NCBI GenBank assembly: GCA_963575745.1
Contig: CAUYUJ010017893.1
Location: forward strand, 128,546 to 192,545
Length of the DNA stretch: 64,000 nt
Direction: 5' to 3'
Source: Prorocentrum cordatum
Taxonomy: Eukaryota > Sar > Dinophyceae > Prorocentrales > Prorocentraceae
The notes beneath the pieces are model-generated. The model worked only from the letters and a program-made list of their open reading frames with translations. It had not been told where the DNA came from and ran no database searches. Of the stretch, positions 21,100-31,065 are shown piece after piece. Positions within the stretch are counted from its first letter, which is position 1, and every line of letters starts with the position of its first letter. A program made the position numbers and the translations under genes.

Positions 21100-22129
21100 C
21101 AACGTAACAAAACGCGGCGACATCATGCGAGCGTTCTCGCGGCTGCCGCCGCCCCCCTTCAGGGTGCCGTCTCTGCAACCCTCGCCGCAGCCCCCTCGCG
21201 TTGTGACAAAAATCACGAAGGGAGGCTTTTCGTTAATTACGTTCGGGGTCGCGTCATGAAAAAATCTTGACGTCGGGGGTCTGGGGCCCCTTTTCTGCAG
21301 CCCTCGCTGCCGCCCCTCGCCTCGTTCAGCTGGGCCCGGGAGGCCTTCCGAAGCCTGGTCCTCGCGGCCGCGGGGCGGGCCTCCAAAGGCTGCAAATGGC
21401 GAAACAACTCCCGTCGTGATTTTTTTCACAGCGCGCGAGGGTCTGGTTCTCTGGGGCCTGGAAGGGGCCCCTTCAGGGCTCCTTTTCTGCGGCCCTCGCT
21501 GCCGCCCCTCGCCTCGTCCAGGTGCGCGGGGCCCGCAGAGAGCACGCCCTCTCCGAGGTGTCTGGAGGTCCCCGGATGGCTCCATGGAGGCCCCTGGGCA
21601 GGCCTCGCCGAGCCCCATACAGCAGAGCCTGGGCCGCCCCGGGACCTCCATATCCTCGAGCGCCCTTCTCCTCGCAAGGGAGGGGGGATCGATAAGACGG
21701 AGGTCTCTTGGGGAAGGAGGGAGGATGGACGGACGGGGAGGGAAGGACCCAGGAGGGAAGGAATGGGGAAGGAGGCTCTTACACTTCTCGCGCGCCCCTC
21801 CGCCTCCGTCCCTCCTCGAGGGGAGCGCGAAGCTTCAGCACAAGAGAGCGCGCTTCGTGAGCGCGTGCCTGGACACGAAAATACACCTTGACACGTTGGA
21901 GCCGGGCGAAAGCCCCCCGTTAGAGCCGGGGGAAAGCATCCCCCCAAAACATAGAGTGTCCCTGGAGAACGGCGGGGAGTCTTCTCCTGACCACTGGGAA
22001 CGGGGCTCGAGCCGGCCCCCCCCCCTGAGTTGCAAAGGGGGAGGGGCGGCTCGAACCGGGAGGGGGGGCCTCCCCCCCCCTTGAATTGCAAGGGGGGGTT
22101 CGAACTGGGGCCCCCTTCCCCTCCCTGTG
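21100..22129. repeat. Dispersed-repeat region without a gene
   Basis: Contains copies related to the ~140-bp repeat at 23.9 kb (for example the GTCGTGATTTTTTTCAC and GCGTCATGAAAAAATC segments near 21250 and 21412) joined by GAGGGCCTCCGAGG-type GC-rich sequence. G- and C-runs dominate after 21990. Confidence 0.55.
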
Positions 22130-22222
22130 CGCGTCGTCTTCGTCGTCGCTGGTCGCCGTGGCCGTGGCCGTGGCCGTGGTCGTGGCCGTGGCCGTGGCCG
22201 TGTCCGTCGCCGTCGCCGTCAA

Positions 22223-22257
<35 letters not shown>

Positions 22258-22458
22258 GTCGCTGGTCGCTGGTCGCTGGTCGCAGTCTCCACCTTCGCTG
22301 TGGGGATTGGGTCGGCCCTGTGCGCGTCGTCGTCGCCGCTATCGCCGTCGCCGCCGCCGGCGTCGCCGTCAGCGGCGACGGCGTCGTCGTCGTCATCGTT
22401 GCCCGACGGCACCGGCGCCGGCGCCTCGGGCTGCGCCGCCGCCGTCGCCGTCGCCGTG

Positions 22459-22499
<41 letters not shown>

Positions 22500-22694
22500 A
22501 GTAGTCGTCGTCGGTCGCTGGTCGCTGTCGCGGCCGTCGCTGTGGGGTGGGGGGGCCCTGTGCGCGTCGTCGTCGCTGTCGCCGTCGCCGTCGCCGCCGT
22601 CGCCGCCGCCGCCGCCAGCGTCGTCGTCAGCGGCGACGGCGTCGTCGTCATCTTCGTTGCTCGACGGCGCCAGCGCCGGCGCCTGGCGCGGGCG

Positions 22695-22737
<43 letters not shown>

Positions 22738-22745
22738 TGCTGCCC
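22130..22745. repeat. (GTC)n/(GCC)n compound microsatellite, about 0.6 kb
   Basis: GTCGTC, GTCGCC and GTGGCC units with two nearly identical halves (around 22200-22400 and 22480-22680) sharing GCGTCAGCGGCGACGGCGTC-like spacers. Long Val, Arg, Ser or Asp/Thr frames on all strands are artefacts. Confidence 0.9.
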
Positions 22746-22779
22746 TGCTGGCGCCAGGGAGCGGGTGGGGTCTTCCTCC

Positions 22780-23020
22780 TTTGCGAATCCCCTCCCCCCC
22801 CCATGGACAGGGAGGGAGGGGTGCCACCCCTGGTTCGAACCCCCCCCCCCGCGCCCCTTTCGACAGATCGAGGAGGAGGGGGGGGGCGGTTTGAACAACC
22901 CCTCCCCCCTGCCTTGCAACTAGGGTGGGGTGGCCCCCCCCCCCGGTTCGAACTCCAACAACTTGAAGGTGCCCCCCCAGGTTCGAAGCCCCTCCCCCTG
23001 GCATTCCAGGGGGGGGCCCT
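22780..23020. repeat. C-run spacers with repeated GGTTCGAA words
   Basis: GGTTCGAAnCC words occur at about 22830, 22943 and 22978, separated by C- and G-runs. A related GGTTCGAACTGG is at 22095. They resemble a tRNA B-box but no tRNA fold surrounds them. Confidence 0.5.
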
Positions 23021-23924
23021 TCTCGGCCCGACCCTCCCCCTCTTCCAAATGTTCACAAAACGCGCTCTTCCTTGAGAACGCTGCTGCCTCCCCGGAGGCT
23101 CCTGTGGCGGCGCCGGCGTCGCGCAGGCCCGTGGAGGCGCCGTCTTGCCGATTCCGATTGGCTGGCTTCGGTGGAGCCTGCAAGGGAACACCCGAAGTGG
23201 AGAGACTTAGCCAACGCAAGACGAAGCCAGGACGAGGACAACATCGGAAGAAGACAAATCGAGAATCTCTGGGATCTGGCGGCTCTGGAAAATATCTTGG
23301 GCGCCGCGGCCTTCTGAGAGCTTTCCGGAACGCTCTGGAACGAAACACTCGAGGTGGAGATACACGGCTAGAGAACTCCCACATTAGCTCCCAATCAGAC
23401 CACCCAACCCAACCCGAAAGCCCGAATTTCGGGTTGGGGGGCATACGGGTTCCATCGCCATTTGTTCAATGTTCCGTGATCCCCCCCCCACTGGGAATGG
23501 ATGGCAACTTGGGGCCTTCGGGTTGGCTTGGGGTGGTTTGATGCATCGGCGATGCGGCGCGATCTTCAGACCTCATCTACTCGGAATCTTCGGTGGCAAC
23601 TCATGGGAGCCTCCCATACCATCTTGCCGGCCCTTGCGAATCGAAGCAAATCGACACTAGCCGCCGGTGACCGACGCTAAGTCGACGCCACTCCACGCTG
23701 AACCGGCAACTTTGAAGACGTAATTGTGAGGGCATCCAAGGCTCCCACGTTGCAGAATCCCTGAAAACAAAAGCTTGCCATCTCCTGGGAGACAATTTCT
23801 TACTGCCGCCAGCGGAAGCCGGCGGAGGCGCCCTCGTTTTCTGTCCGCCGCCTTTCGCTGCCCTTCCGCCGCCTTCCGCCAGAGGAGAGGTGCCAAACCC
23901 TTAGCGATCCTCGAACCCAGACCC
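23021..23924. other. Unassigned sequence
   Basis: Complex sequence. The plus frame 22930-23541 and minus frame 22920-23444 overlap and neither is convincing. TTCTCTAGCCGTGTATC-like and CGATGCGGCGCGATCTTC words resemble spacer near 32.8 kb. No gene called. Confidence 0.35.
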
Positions 23925-24240
23925 CCGACGTCATGGTTTTTGCATGACGCGGCCCCCCAAGGTCCGGAACCATTCCCCGGGACTGGTTTCTCATCCCGCG
24001 TCGTTTTTGTTGGCGGTCCCGAGGCTCGGCGAGGGTCCCCAAAGGCCGAACATAGCGAAAAACCTCCCGTCATGATTTTTTCATGACGCGGCTCCCAGAG
24101 GTCCAGACGCATTGCCCCGGACTGGTTTCTCATCCCGAGTCGTCTTTTGACGGCCCCGAGGCTCGGTGAGGGCCCCCAGAGGCCGAACGTAGCGACAACC
24201 TGTCCGTCGTGATTTCTTCATGGCCCGAGGGGGTCTGGCC
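23925..24240. repeat. ~140-bp tandem repeat, two-plus copies
   Basis: Copies start near 23930 and 24070, with a partial third near 24208. Each has TCATGATTTTTTCATGA (a short hairpin), a GACGCGGCCCCC block, then GGACTGGTTTCTCATCCCG and CCGAGGCTCGGCGAGGG. More diverged copies lie at 21210-21440 and 38150-38330, and a fragment near 36015. Confidence 0.8.
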
Positions 24241-24410
24241 CTCCCTGGCACGAGTCAGACTTGCCACCGAAGACGGGGGCTAACTTGCCGCGGACGGCAC
24301 CCGCCTGGGAGGCCTCAAACTTGGCCGCAGGCACGCCTGGACCTAAACGTTGCTCCTCGTTCTGCTCTTCTTTTTATTGTTCTACCCGTTTTCCGGTACA
24401 GTCAACCCGT

Positions 24411-24871
24411 AATGGGAGGAAACGATCAAAAAAAAACTTTTTGGGCCGGACGATTAAACAAAATTGTTTCGCGGGACTCCTCGCCCCCGCAATAGCGGGG
24501 GGGCAGGGCAGGCAGACGGGGGGCTGACAATTCCGGGTTGCCTGGAAGGCCAGGGAGGGGGGGCACGGGGTGGCGATCCAGGGCGCGGGGGCCAGGGGGC
24601 TGGACGGGGTGATTTTTCAGGGCGAGCTCGTCCTCCTCCTCGTCCTCCTCCGCCTCCTCCTCGTCCTCCTCCTCCTCCTCCGACTCCTCCTACTCCTCCT
24701 CCTCCTCCTCCTCCTCCTCCTCCTCCCCCAAAGGGGCAAAAGCAAACGCCGGGGGGCGGACGATTTAAAAAACAGTTCCCGGCGGCTGAATTCTATTAGT
24801 CCGCCGCACTCAAAATCATTTTGGGGGGTCCGGGGGGGGGGGAGGCGTTTTTTTTTTCGTTTCCTCCCATT
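24411..24871. mobile_element. 460-bp TIR element, no transposase
   Basis: Left arm ATGGGAGGAAACGAtcA(9)C at 24412-24437 matches, as an inverted repeat, the right arm GT(10)CGTTTCCTCCCAT at 24847-24870. The interior has G-rich sequence, a (CTC)n tract at 24640-24725, and two copies of a GGCGGACGATTTAAA-like word. There is no coding capacity, so it is MITE-like or a TIR-bearing intron remnant. No clear target duplication is visible. Confidence 0.55.
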
Positions 24872-24879
24872 ATAGTAAG

Positions 24880-25284
24880 GATGCGCGGTAAGGATGCAAG
24901 GGCCTTAAAAGGCGATGTTGACGTTTTTCGGACGAGGATGGCCAGCGAACGTCGCTAAGGATGAGCCGGAGGGGCAAGGATGCAAGGGCAACCTTGGAGC
25001 AGTTGCCCATCCTTACTATGCGGGTTGACTGCATCTCCCTGCCAAAGCGAAGAACAAAACGCAGCGGCAGTCCAGCAAGACGGCGTTTAGGTCTAGCCCT
25101 GGCAGCAGGAGCAGCCCGGGCCCTGCCCCGCCGGGGGGCGGGCACGCGCAGGGCGCAGTCTCCCGCGGGCGCGGACGATGTTCGCTCGGGGGGGGGGTGC
25201 TCGGGGCTCTCGAGGAGGGCAGTCCAGGGCGACAAGTTGTCGCAGGCAGAATTTCGGCTTGAGCTCAGAGCAGCACACTCAACA
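24880..25284. other. Spacer with AAGGATGC repeats
   Basis: TAAGGATGCGCGG, TAAGGATGCAAGG and similar words recur between 24875 and 25020. The remainder is unrecognised. Confidence 0.45.
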
Positions 25285-25329
25285 ACACACACGCACACAC
25301 ACACACACACACACACGTGTGTGTGTGCA

Positions 25330-25364
<35 letters not shown>
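25285..25364. repeat. (AC)n-(GT)n palindromic dinucleotide tract
   Basis: (CA)n meets (GT)n at CACGTG near 25317, so the tract is self-complementary and can form a hairpin. Confidence 0.9.
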
Positions 25365-25399
25365 TGCCAGCGTGGGCCCTTAACAGTGGCTTGTTGCAC

Positions 25400-25665
25400 C
25401 CTGAAGTGCAAGCTATGTCGTGCAAGCTGCGTGGTGCAAGCTGCGTGGTGTATGAAACGTGGTGAACAAAGCCACGTGGTGCAAGCGATGTGGTGCAGGC
25501 CACGCGGTACAAGCTATGCGGTCTAAGCTCTGTGATGCAAGCTGTGTGGCGCAAGTCATGTGATGCAAGCTATGTGGTGCAGGCTATGTGGTGCAAGCCA
25601 TGCGGCACACGCTGAAAGGTGCAAACTACGTGGGGTGAACTATGTGGTGCGCACAACGCACCGGG
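25400..25665. repeat. GTGGTGCAAGCTATG short repeat, left arm
   Basis: About 18 degenerate 12-16-bp units of the form GTGGTGCAAGCTRYG. The same units in reverse orientation occur at 26163-26362, 28780-28940 and near 30300, giving inverted arms around 25.7-26.16 kb. Confidence 0.75.
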
Positions 25666-25944
25666 CTGTCACGAGCGTGCACCAAAGCGAAACCCACATG
25701 GGCGACCACCAACCGGGCACTAAGCAAACCCGGGACCGCACGGGGCGGCCAAGAGGCCCCGCCAACGAGCGGCCACCAAGCAGGCACTGGGCGGAACCCC
25801 AGCAGACACATCCGATTACTTCGGCAAGCTACGTGAGAGCCCTTAGGGGCAAACGCTGCTTGTGGAATCTGCTTTTTTTTATGGGCAACAGCGGTCCCGA
25901 AACCGTGCTTGCATGTCTGACCGCAGTCAGACAGGTCAGACAGG

Positions 25945-26160
25945 TCTGCCGAGGATGCTCCACGTTGCCGCCCAGTGCCGCCTTGTGGGCGCTCGTGGGC
26001 GCCCTGTACGCTGGGTGCGTTCGCCGAGGATGCTCCACGTTGCCGCCACGTGCCGCCTCGTGGGCGCTCGTGGGCGCAGCGACCGCTGGGTGGGTCCGCC
26101 AATGTTGCGCCAAGTTGCCGCCCGCGCCGCCTCGTGGACCCTCGTGGGTGCCCCGTGCGC
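25945..26160. repeat. 75-bp tandem repeat, about 3 copies
   Basis: GCCGAGGATGCTCCACGTTG recurs at 25948 and 26023 (75-bp step), with a diverged third copy near 26095. Each is followed by GCCGCCTCGTGGGCGCTCGT-like sequence. The 75-bp step keeps frames open. Confidence 0.8.
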
Positions 26161-26162
26161 TG

Positions 26163-26362
26163 AGCCTACACCACGTAGCTTGCACCACACCGCTTGCACG
26201 ACATGGCTTTCCCACATGGCCTAACCCGCGTAACCTACACACCATAGCCTACGCATTACAGCTCAGACCGCACAGCTTTTTCAACTCCGCCTCACACAGC
26301 TCACGCGGCATAACGCCCACGTCCACAGCTCACACCGCATAGCTTACACGACCTCTGCCACT
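26163..26362. repeat. Short repeat, right (inverted) arm
   Basis: Units such as CACGTAGCTTGCACCACA are the reverse complement of the 25.4-25.66 kb units, so this block pairs with the left arm across about 500 bp. Confidence 0.7.
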
Positions 26363-26379
26363 GAATTTTGTCATGCTCT

Positions 26380-27260
26380 TTGGAGGGGCCCGCAGCCCCC
26401 GACTCCGGGCGCTCTTGGGCGTTCTTGGAGGCTCTGGGGCTAGCCGCGTGCTCTCGCACGAGGCACGAGGGCTCCGAAACAGGCCGCGAGGGTCCCAAGA
26501 AGCCGCCAAGACAATCCCAAGGGGGCCCCGAGACGTTCCACGACGCCCAAAATGTCCTCAAGACGGCCCAGACGGCGCTCGAACACGCAATCGAGGCACG
26601 GTGGCAGGGTGGGCCTAGGGCCACTAGTCCGCCGCCCCCTGTGCTTGTCACAAGGGTGCCCGGCGTGCTAGACGCTACCGTTGTTGGTTTTGGTTCTTTT
26701 CCAAAAGAACTCCCCCTGGGGCTCCGGCCCAGCCCGCCGGCCACCCGGAAGGGCGCACATAGCCTGGAAACGACCTCAACGTCCACAAACAAATCTTCGG
26801 GTCAATACCTTTCCCGCTCCAAGGGTGGCCCCAGACGGCCTCCAAGACGGCTCAGATGGCCCGAGATGGCCTTTAAGTTCGCCCACTATGGTCCAAGACG
26901 GCCTCCACGACAACCCAGGTTCAAGATGCCTCCATGTCGGCCCAAGAAGCTTCCAAGATGGTCCAAGAAGCCCCCAAGAGGCCTCCAAGATGGCCGAAGA
27001 TGCCTCCCTGAGGTCCTCCAGGAAGGCCCGAAGAGGCGAACATCATTGATATTCCTTAGGTTTTGAAGGATTTGGGCATTTGCTTCTGTTCGGCCTTCTG
27101 ACGGCCCGAGACGGCCCAAGAGCCCCCAAAGGTCGCCCCAAGATCGCCCAAGAGGCCTCCAAGATGGCCCCAGAACGGCCCAAGAGGCTCTCAAGACGGC
27201 CCCCAGAGGGCCCCAAGACGGCCCAAAAGGCCTCCAAGACGCCAAAGATGGCCTTCAAGA
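26380..27260. repeat. CCAAGACGGCC degenerate array with hairpin ends
   Basis: Units of 10-15 bp, mostly CCAAGANGGCCTC. The densest parts are 26820-27010 and 27100-27260. Each dense part ends in GGAAGGCCCGAAGAGG or begins in TTCGGCCTTCTGACGGCC, which are inverted relative to one another. Confidence 0.75.
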
Positions 27261-27285
27261 CGGCCCTGAGGCGCGGCCAAACCAG

Positions 27286-28060
27286 GTGACTTTCGAGGCT
27301 ATAAAAGAGAGCATGCACATTTTAGATAAGCGCAGGCCACACGGAGACGTCTTCAAGATCCTGAGCGTGCTCTTCGACCCCAAACTGCCCATTCACCGCG
27401 CCGTCCAAGAATTCACTCGCGACGCATCTTGGCGGCTCCGGGCATTGCTTCGGTCAAGCAAGTTCTATAGAATTGCCGATCTTTTCAGATTGTTCAAATG
27501 CCATGTTGATACCTTGAATGACGGCGCTGCCCCAGCTATCTTTCACGCAACTGATGCAGTACTGGCTCCGTTGGATGCACTGCAGGAAGAATGTTTGCAA
27601 TCGGTTGGGGTCTCCGATGACCAAGCCTTTTGTGAGTACCACCTTGCCCCTGCATGTTTGAGACGGGATTTGTCTGTGTTAGGTTTGTTGCACAAAGTCG
27701 CTCACGGCAAGGCTCCTCCTGAGCTCTGGGACCTTTTCCCGCCTATGTCCACAACAACCTCGAGAGTCAAGGCTTCGGCGGAGGAAGGCGCATTTATTAC
27801 AGAGCGCTCCGTGATACAGTCGAGCCCGGCATGCATCCCATGATGCTTAGATCGAGGTTTGGTATAGTGTATGTCTTTAATCATCTTCCTCAACATTTTG
27901 TCGACTGCCCCTCTGCGGAACAATTCCAGACCAAGTTACGGCCAACGGCAGTTGAGGCCATGAGGTCAAGCCACGTTCAACGTGCCGTGCCGCGTTCCGC
28001 AGCTACCCCTCGTGCGTGTTTCGGTCTGAGGGTTCGTTGTAACAAAAATGATGCACCGTA
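27286..28060 (+). pseudogene. 3' fragment of a LINE ORF2
   Basis: The plus frame from 27286 reads VFKILSVLFDPKLPIHRAVQ, RALLRSSKFYRIADLFRLFK, APAIFHATDAVLAPLDALQE and ACLRRDLSVLGLLHKVAHGK. After a frame change near 27800 it continues LRSRFGIVYVFNHLPQHFVD and FQTKLRP. From memory this succession (paired Trp/Leu-rich helices, 'TPAIYHA...LDxxQ', 'RRDxxMLGLLH', 'SxxGLVxVYNxLP') is typical of the region after the reverse transcriptase in dinoflagellate LINEs. Length and the missing RT show a 5'-truncated copy, as expected from incomplete reverse transcription. It lies between two copies of the same CCAAGACGGCC repeat. Confidence 0.6.
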
Positions 28061-28061
28061 G

Positions 28062-28390
28062 GTTTTTGAAGGATGTTGGCATTTGCTTCTGTTCGGCCTT
28101 CTGACGGCCCGAGACGGCCCAAGAGCCCCCCAAGACGGTCCCGAGAAGGCTCCAAGACGGCCCAAGATGCCTCCAAGACGCCCAAGATGGCCTCCAAGAT
28201 GGCCCTGGAGCACCCCGAGAGGGCCCAGAGAGGCCCTCACGACGGCTTCCGACGGGCCAGGAGGCCATCAAGACGGCCCAGGATGGCTCCAAGATGGTAA
28301 GACAGCCCAAGAGGCCCCCAAGAGGTCTCCAAGACGGCCCCAGAGGCCCCCCAAGAGGGCCCCCAGGAAGGCCCGAAGAGGCCAAAATCA
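28062..28390. repeat. Second copy of the hairpin-ended CCAAGACGGCC array
   Basis: Starts with GGATGTTGGCATTTGCTTCT and CGGCCTTCTGACGGCCCGAG, nearly the same as at 27067-27115. It runs through CCAAGANGGCC units and ends GGAAGGCCCGAAGAGGCC near 28367. The pair flanks the LINE fragment. Confidence 0.8.
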
Positions 28391-28624
28391 TGACACCAAG
28401 GGGGGGCGTCTCTCACTCGCGCCGCGATACCGCGCCGCGTGGGGGCCGAGCGGCCACTTTAAGAAGTCACTGCTCATGTTGAGGCCAACGGCGTCGGGGT
28501 ACGTGTTAGAGGAGGGCCCCAAGAGGAATTTCAGGAGGCCCCAATCATTACTTTTCCCTAGGCTCGTCCTAACCGTCTTGCGGTGCAAAGTCCTCGCTCT
28601 GCAGAGAGACAGCGCCCGCGTCTG

Positions 28625-28755
28625 CTCCTCCTCCTCCTCCTCCTCCTCCTTCTCCTCCTCCCTCTCCTCCTCCTCCCCCTCCTCCTCCTCCTCCTCCTCC
28701 TTCTCCTCCTCCCCCTCCTCCCCCTCCTCCTCCTCCTTTTCCTCCTTCCCCTCCT
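28625..28755. repeat. (CTC)n tract
   Basis: About 130 bp of CTC/CCT triplets. Flanking sequence from 28400 to 28620 shows no gene. Confidence 0.9.
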
Positions 28756-28779
28756 CACACCCTAAAGCCCCACGACATA

Positions 28780-29110
28780 AGTGCCGCCACATATCAGGCA
28801 ACACAGAAATTGTGCCGCGTAGATTGCGCCACATAGATTGCGACACGTAGCATGCACCACATGCGTTGCACCAGATAGCTTGCACCACATAAATTGCACC
28901 ACGTAGTATGCACCACGTAGCGAGCAACACATGTCTTGCATCATATCAGTTCTCCTGTCCTGAAAAAAATGTGGATCCACCACCCCCTTCCCGGCTTTAT
29001 CTGTACACAAATGCGTAGTGCACTTTACGTGTGATTCTGCTCCATCGTCCACCCTAAATATGAACTCGTACAATCCCAGCCAAACCGGGTTCGACCCCCC
29101 CCGTCATCCC
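28780..29110. repeat. CACATAGATTGCACCAC units plus shared 3' flank
   Basis: Units of 15 bp (TTGCACCACATAGA type) run to about 28940. They are followed by a unique-looking stretch ending CCTAAATATGAACTCGTACA. The same order (units, then an A-rich stretch, then CCTAAATATGAAATCGTACC) recurs at 30296-30495, so the whole is a dispersed repeat. Confidence 0.65.
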
Positions 29111-29216
29111 CCGCAACAGAAAATATGCGCACACTCGCGTATCGCATGAATTTAGAATTGCCGTGAAAATCTTGTTCAAAACGTGGGCGGTGGTGGGAAA
29201 ATCTTGTTCAAAACTG

Positions 29217-29700
29217 TTGAAGTGCACACGCGCGCGTCGTCGCGCGCGCATGCTGAAATCCTGCAAAGACTGTTTCCCGGAAGGAATTCAAAACCGAATG
29301 TCCAAACAACACATAAAACAACACATGGTTTCGCAACACGAATTTTCAAACAAAGCAGAAACACGTGCGCGTGCTCTGGCGAATGATGAACAAGCCATAG
29401 GTTCTTCAACCTGTGCATACCATAGTACCAAATGGGCTTCGCGCGCGCATGTCAAAATCGTTCGGACGCCCTGGCGCGCGTGCCGTCACGAGAACCCTTT
29501 TTGCGAACCATGGGACGAAGTGTACACGCGCGCGCCGTCGCGCGCGCATGCCGACATCCTTCAAAAACCGTCGGTTTTGTGGCGGTTTCAAAACCGAATG
29601 TCCAAAGAAACGTTCAAACACACATGGCTTCGCAACATCGGTTTGCCAAACAAGCTGCGCGTCAGCTCTTGCGAATTCTTCCATCGTATTTATGTATTTA
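29217..29700. repeat. ~300-bp repeat with (CG)n hairpin, copies 1-2
   Basis: GAAGTGCACACGCGCGCG at 29217 recurs at 29518 (301-bp step). Each copy holds a CGCGCGCG-TCGT-CGCGCGCG hairpin, a CCGAATGTCCAAA block and a TTCGCAACA block. Confidence 0.8.
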
Positions 29701-30579
29701 TATATATAAAGCATGACCGTGGAGTTCTGCCAAGCGGGCCCCTGGCGCCGCATGCCGTCATCATTCGCACGCCCTTGAGCGCGTGCTGGGGGGGGGTACG
29801 ATCCGTGTCCAATTAAAACATGCGGGCCACTCTCGCATGTCGGCCGCGCGCGCACGTCGAGCTCCTTCCAACATCTTCATCACCGACGCGAAGTCGCCGT
29901 CATCGTCGTCGGCGTGATCACCATCGGCGGCCGCACTGGCCGCGCCATCGTTGGTGCGAACATCGTCACCAACATCGTTACTATCATCATCGTGTCTACC
30001 TTCTTTCGGCGTTGCCAGGATACCGCGGCCGCCCAAGTCGCCAACTGGGAGTGAAGTGCCCGCTGGGATGCGCCCAGCGGTCAGTGCAACCGCGGCCGCG
30101 CTGGTGGCGCCAAACTAGTTAGCTGGCCGCTGCGCGCGCGTGCTAAGGTTGGTGCGACCGCAGAGATGCACCAGCCAACGCCAAGCATGCATCGCAATCA
30201 CCACCGCATGGGTTTTGCAAACAATTTGCGGGTGGGTGGGTGGGATGTTTGCAAGAGCATGGGGTGTGTCAACTCGATAGTTTCAATCAATTGCGCCTCG
30301 TAGCTTGCACCACACAAATTGCACCACATGGATTCTCCTTTCTAAAAAGAGAACAGACTCTACCCCCCCCCCGACTTAACGCTTCCCCCTGGGATAGTAT
30401 AGTTTCATATATATATATAAATATATATTCTGCACACTCGTCCATCCTAAATATGAAATCGTACCATCCCAGGCGGGCCGGTTCCCCCCCCCACTGAGGG
30501 TCCTTTATAAAAACACTATGCGGTGACATGTCTTGTTCTAGCATCGCACTTGTTCACGAACCCCTTGCAACAAGTGAGA
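29701..30579. other. Repeat-bearing spacer, no gene
   Basis: Includes a short (TA)n at 29695-29712 and 30410-30430, GATCATCGTCGTCGG sequence at 29890-29990, and the dispersed repeat copy at 30228-30500. The GCGGGTGGGTGGGTGGGATG word at 30229 recurs at 31848. Confidence 0.5.
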
Positions 30580-31020
30580 CGAAGTGCACACGCGCGCGTC
30601 GTCGCGCGCGCATGCCGAAATCCTTCAAAAACCTTCGGTGCCGGAAGGATTTCGCAATCGAGTTTCCAAACACATGCAAAAACACATGGTTTCGCAACAC
30701 TGATTTGCTAAAAAAGCTTCCGCGCGAGCTCTTGCGAAATCTTGAGAAAACCATGGGTTTTTCAAGATTTTCACAAAATGCTACCAAACGGGCTTCGTGC
30801 GCGCGCGTGTCGAAATCTGTCGAACGCCCTTGCGCGTGTGCCGTTGCGAGAATCCTTTGCAAAAAACTGAGACGAAGTGCAGACGCGCGCGTGGTCGCGC
30901 GCGTACGCCGAAATCATTCAAAACCCATCGGTTTCGGAAGGATTTCGAAATCGCGCGTCCAAAAAACCTACAAAAACCCTAGGTTTCGCAACACGGATTT
31001 TCAACAAAAGCGTGCGCGCG
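30580..31020. repeat. ~300-bp repeat with (CG)n hairpin, copies 3-4
   Basis: Same family as 29.2-29.7 kb, with starts at 30580 and 30872. The array ends where the (GTC)n tract begins. Confidence 0.8.
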
Positions 31021-31024
31021 CGCT

Positions 31025-31027
31025 CTT

Positions 31028-31065
<38 letters not shown>

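Noticed and set aside
22030-22923. Long open frames across (GTC)n tracts, also at 30918-31817
   Set aside because: All six frames are open because the triplet lacks stops. The proteins are homopolymers or two-residue repeats with no domain.
22830-22990. tRNA genes suggested by GGTTCGAA words
   Set aside because: No cloverleaf or acceptor stem could be traced around any of them. The context is C- and G-runs.
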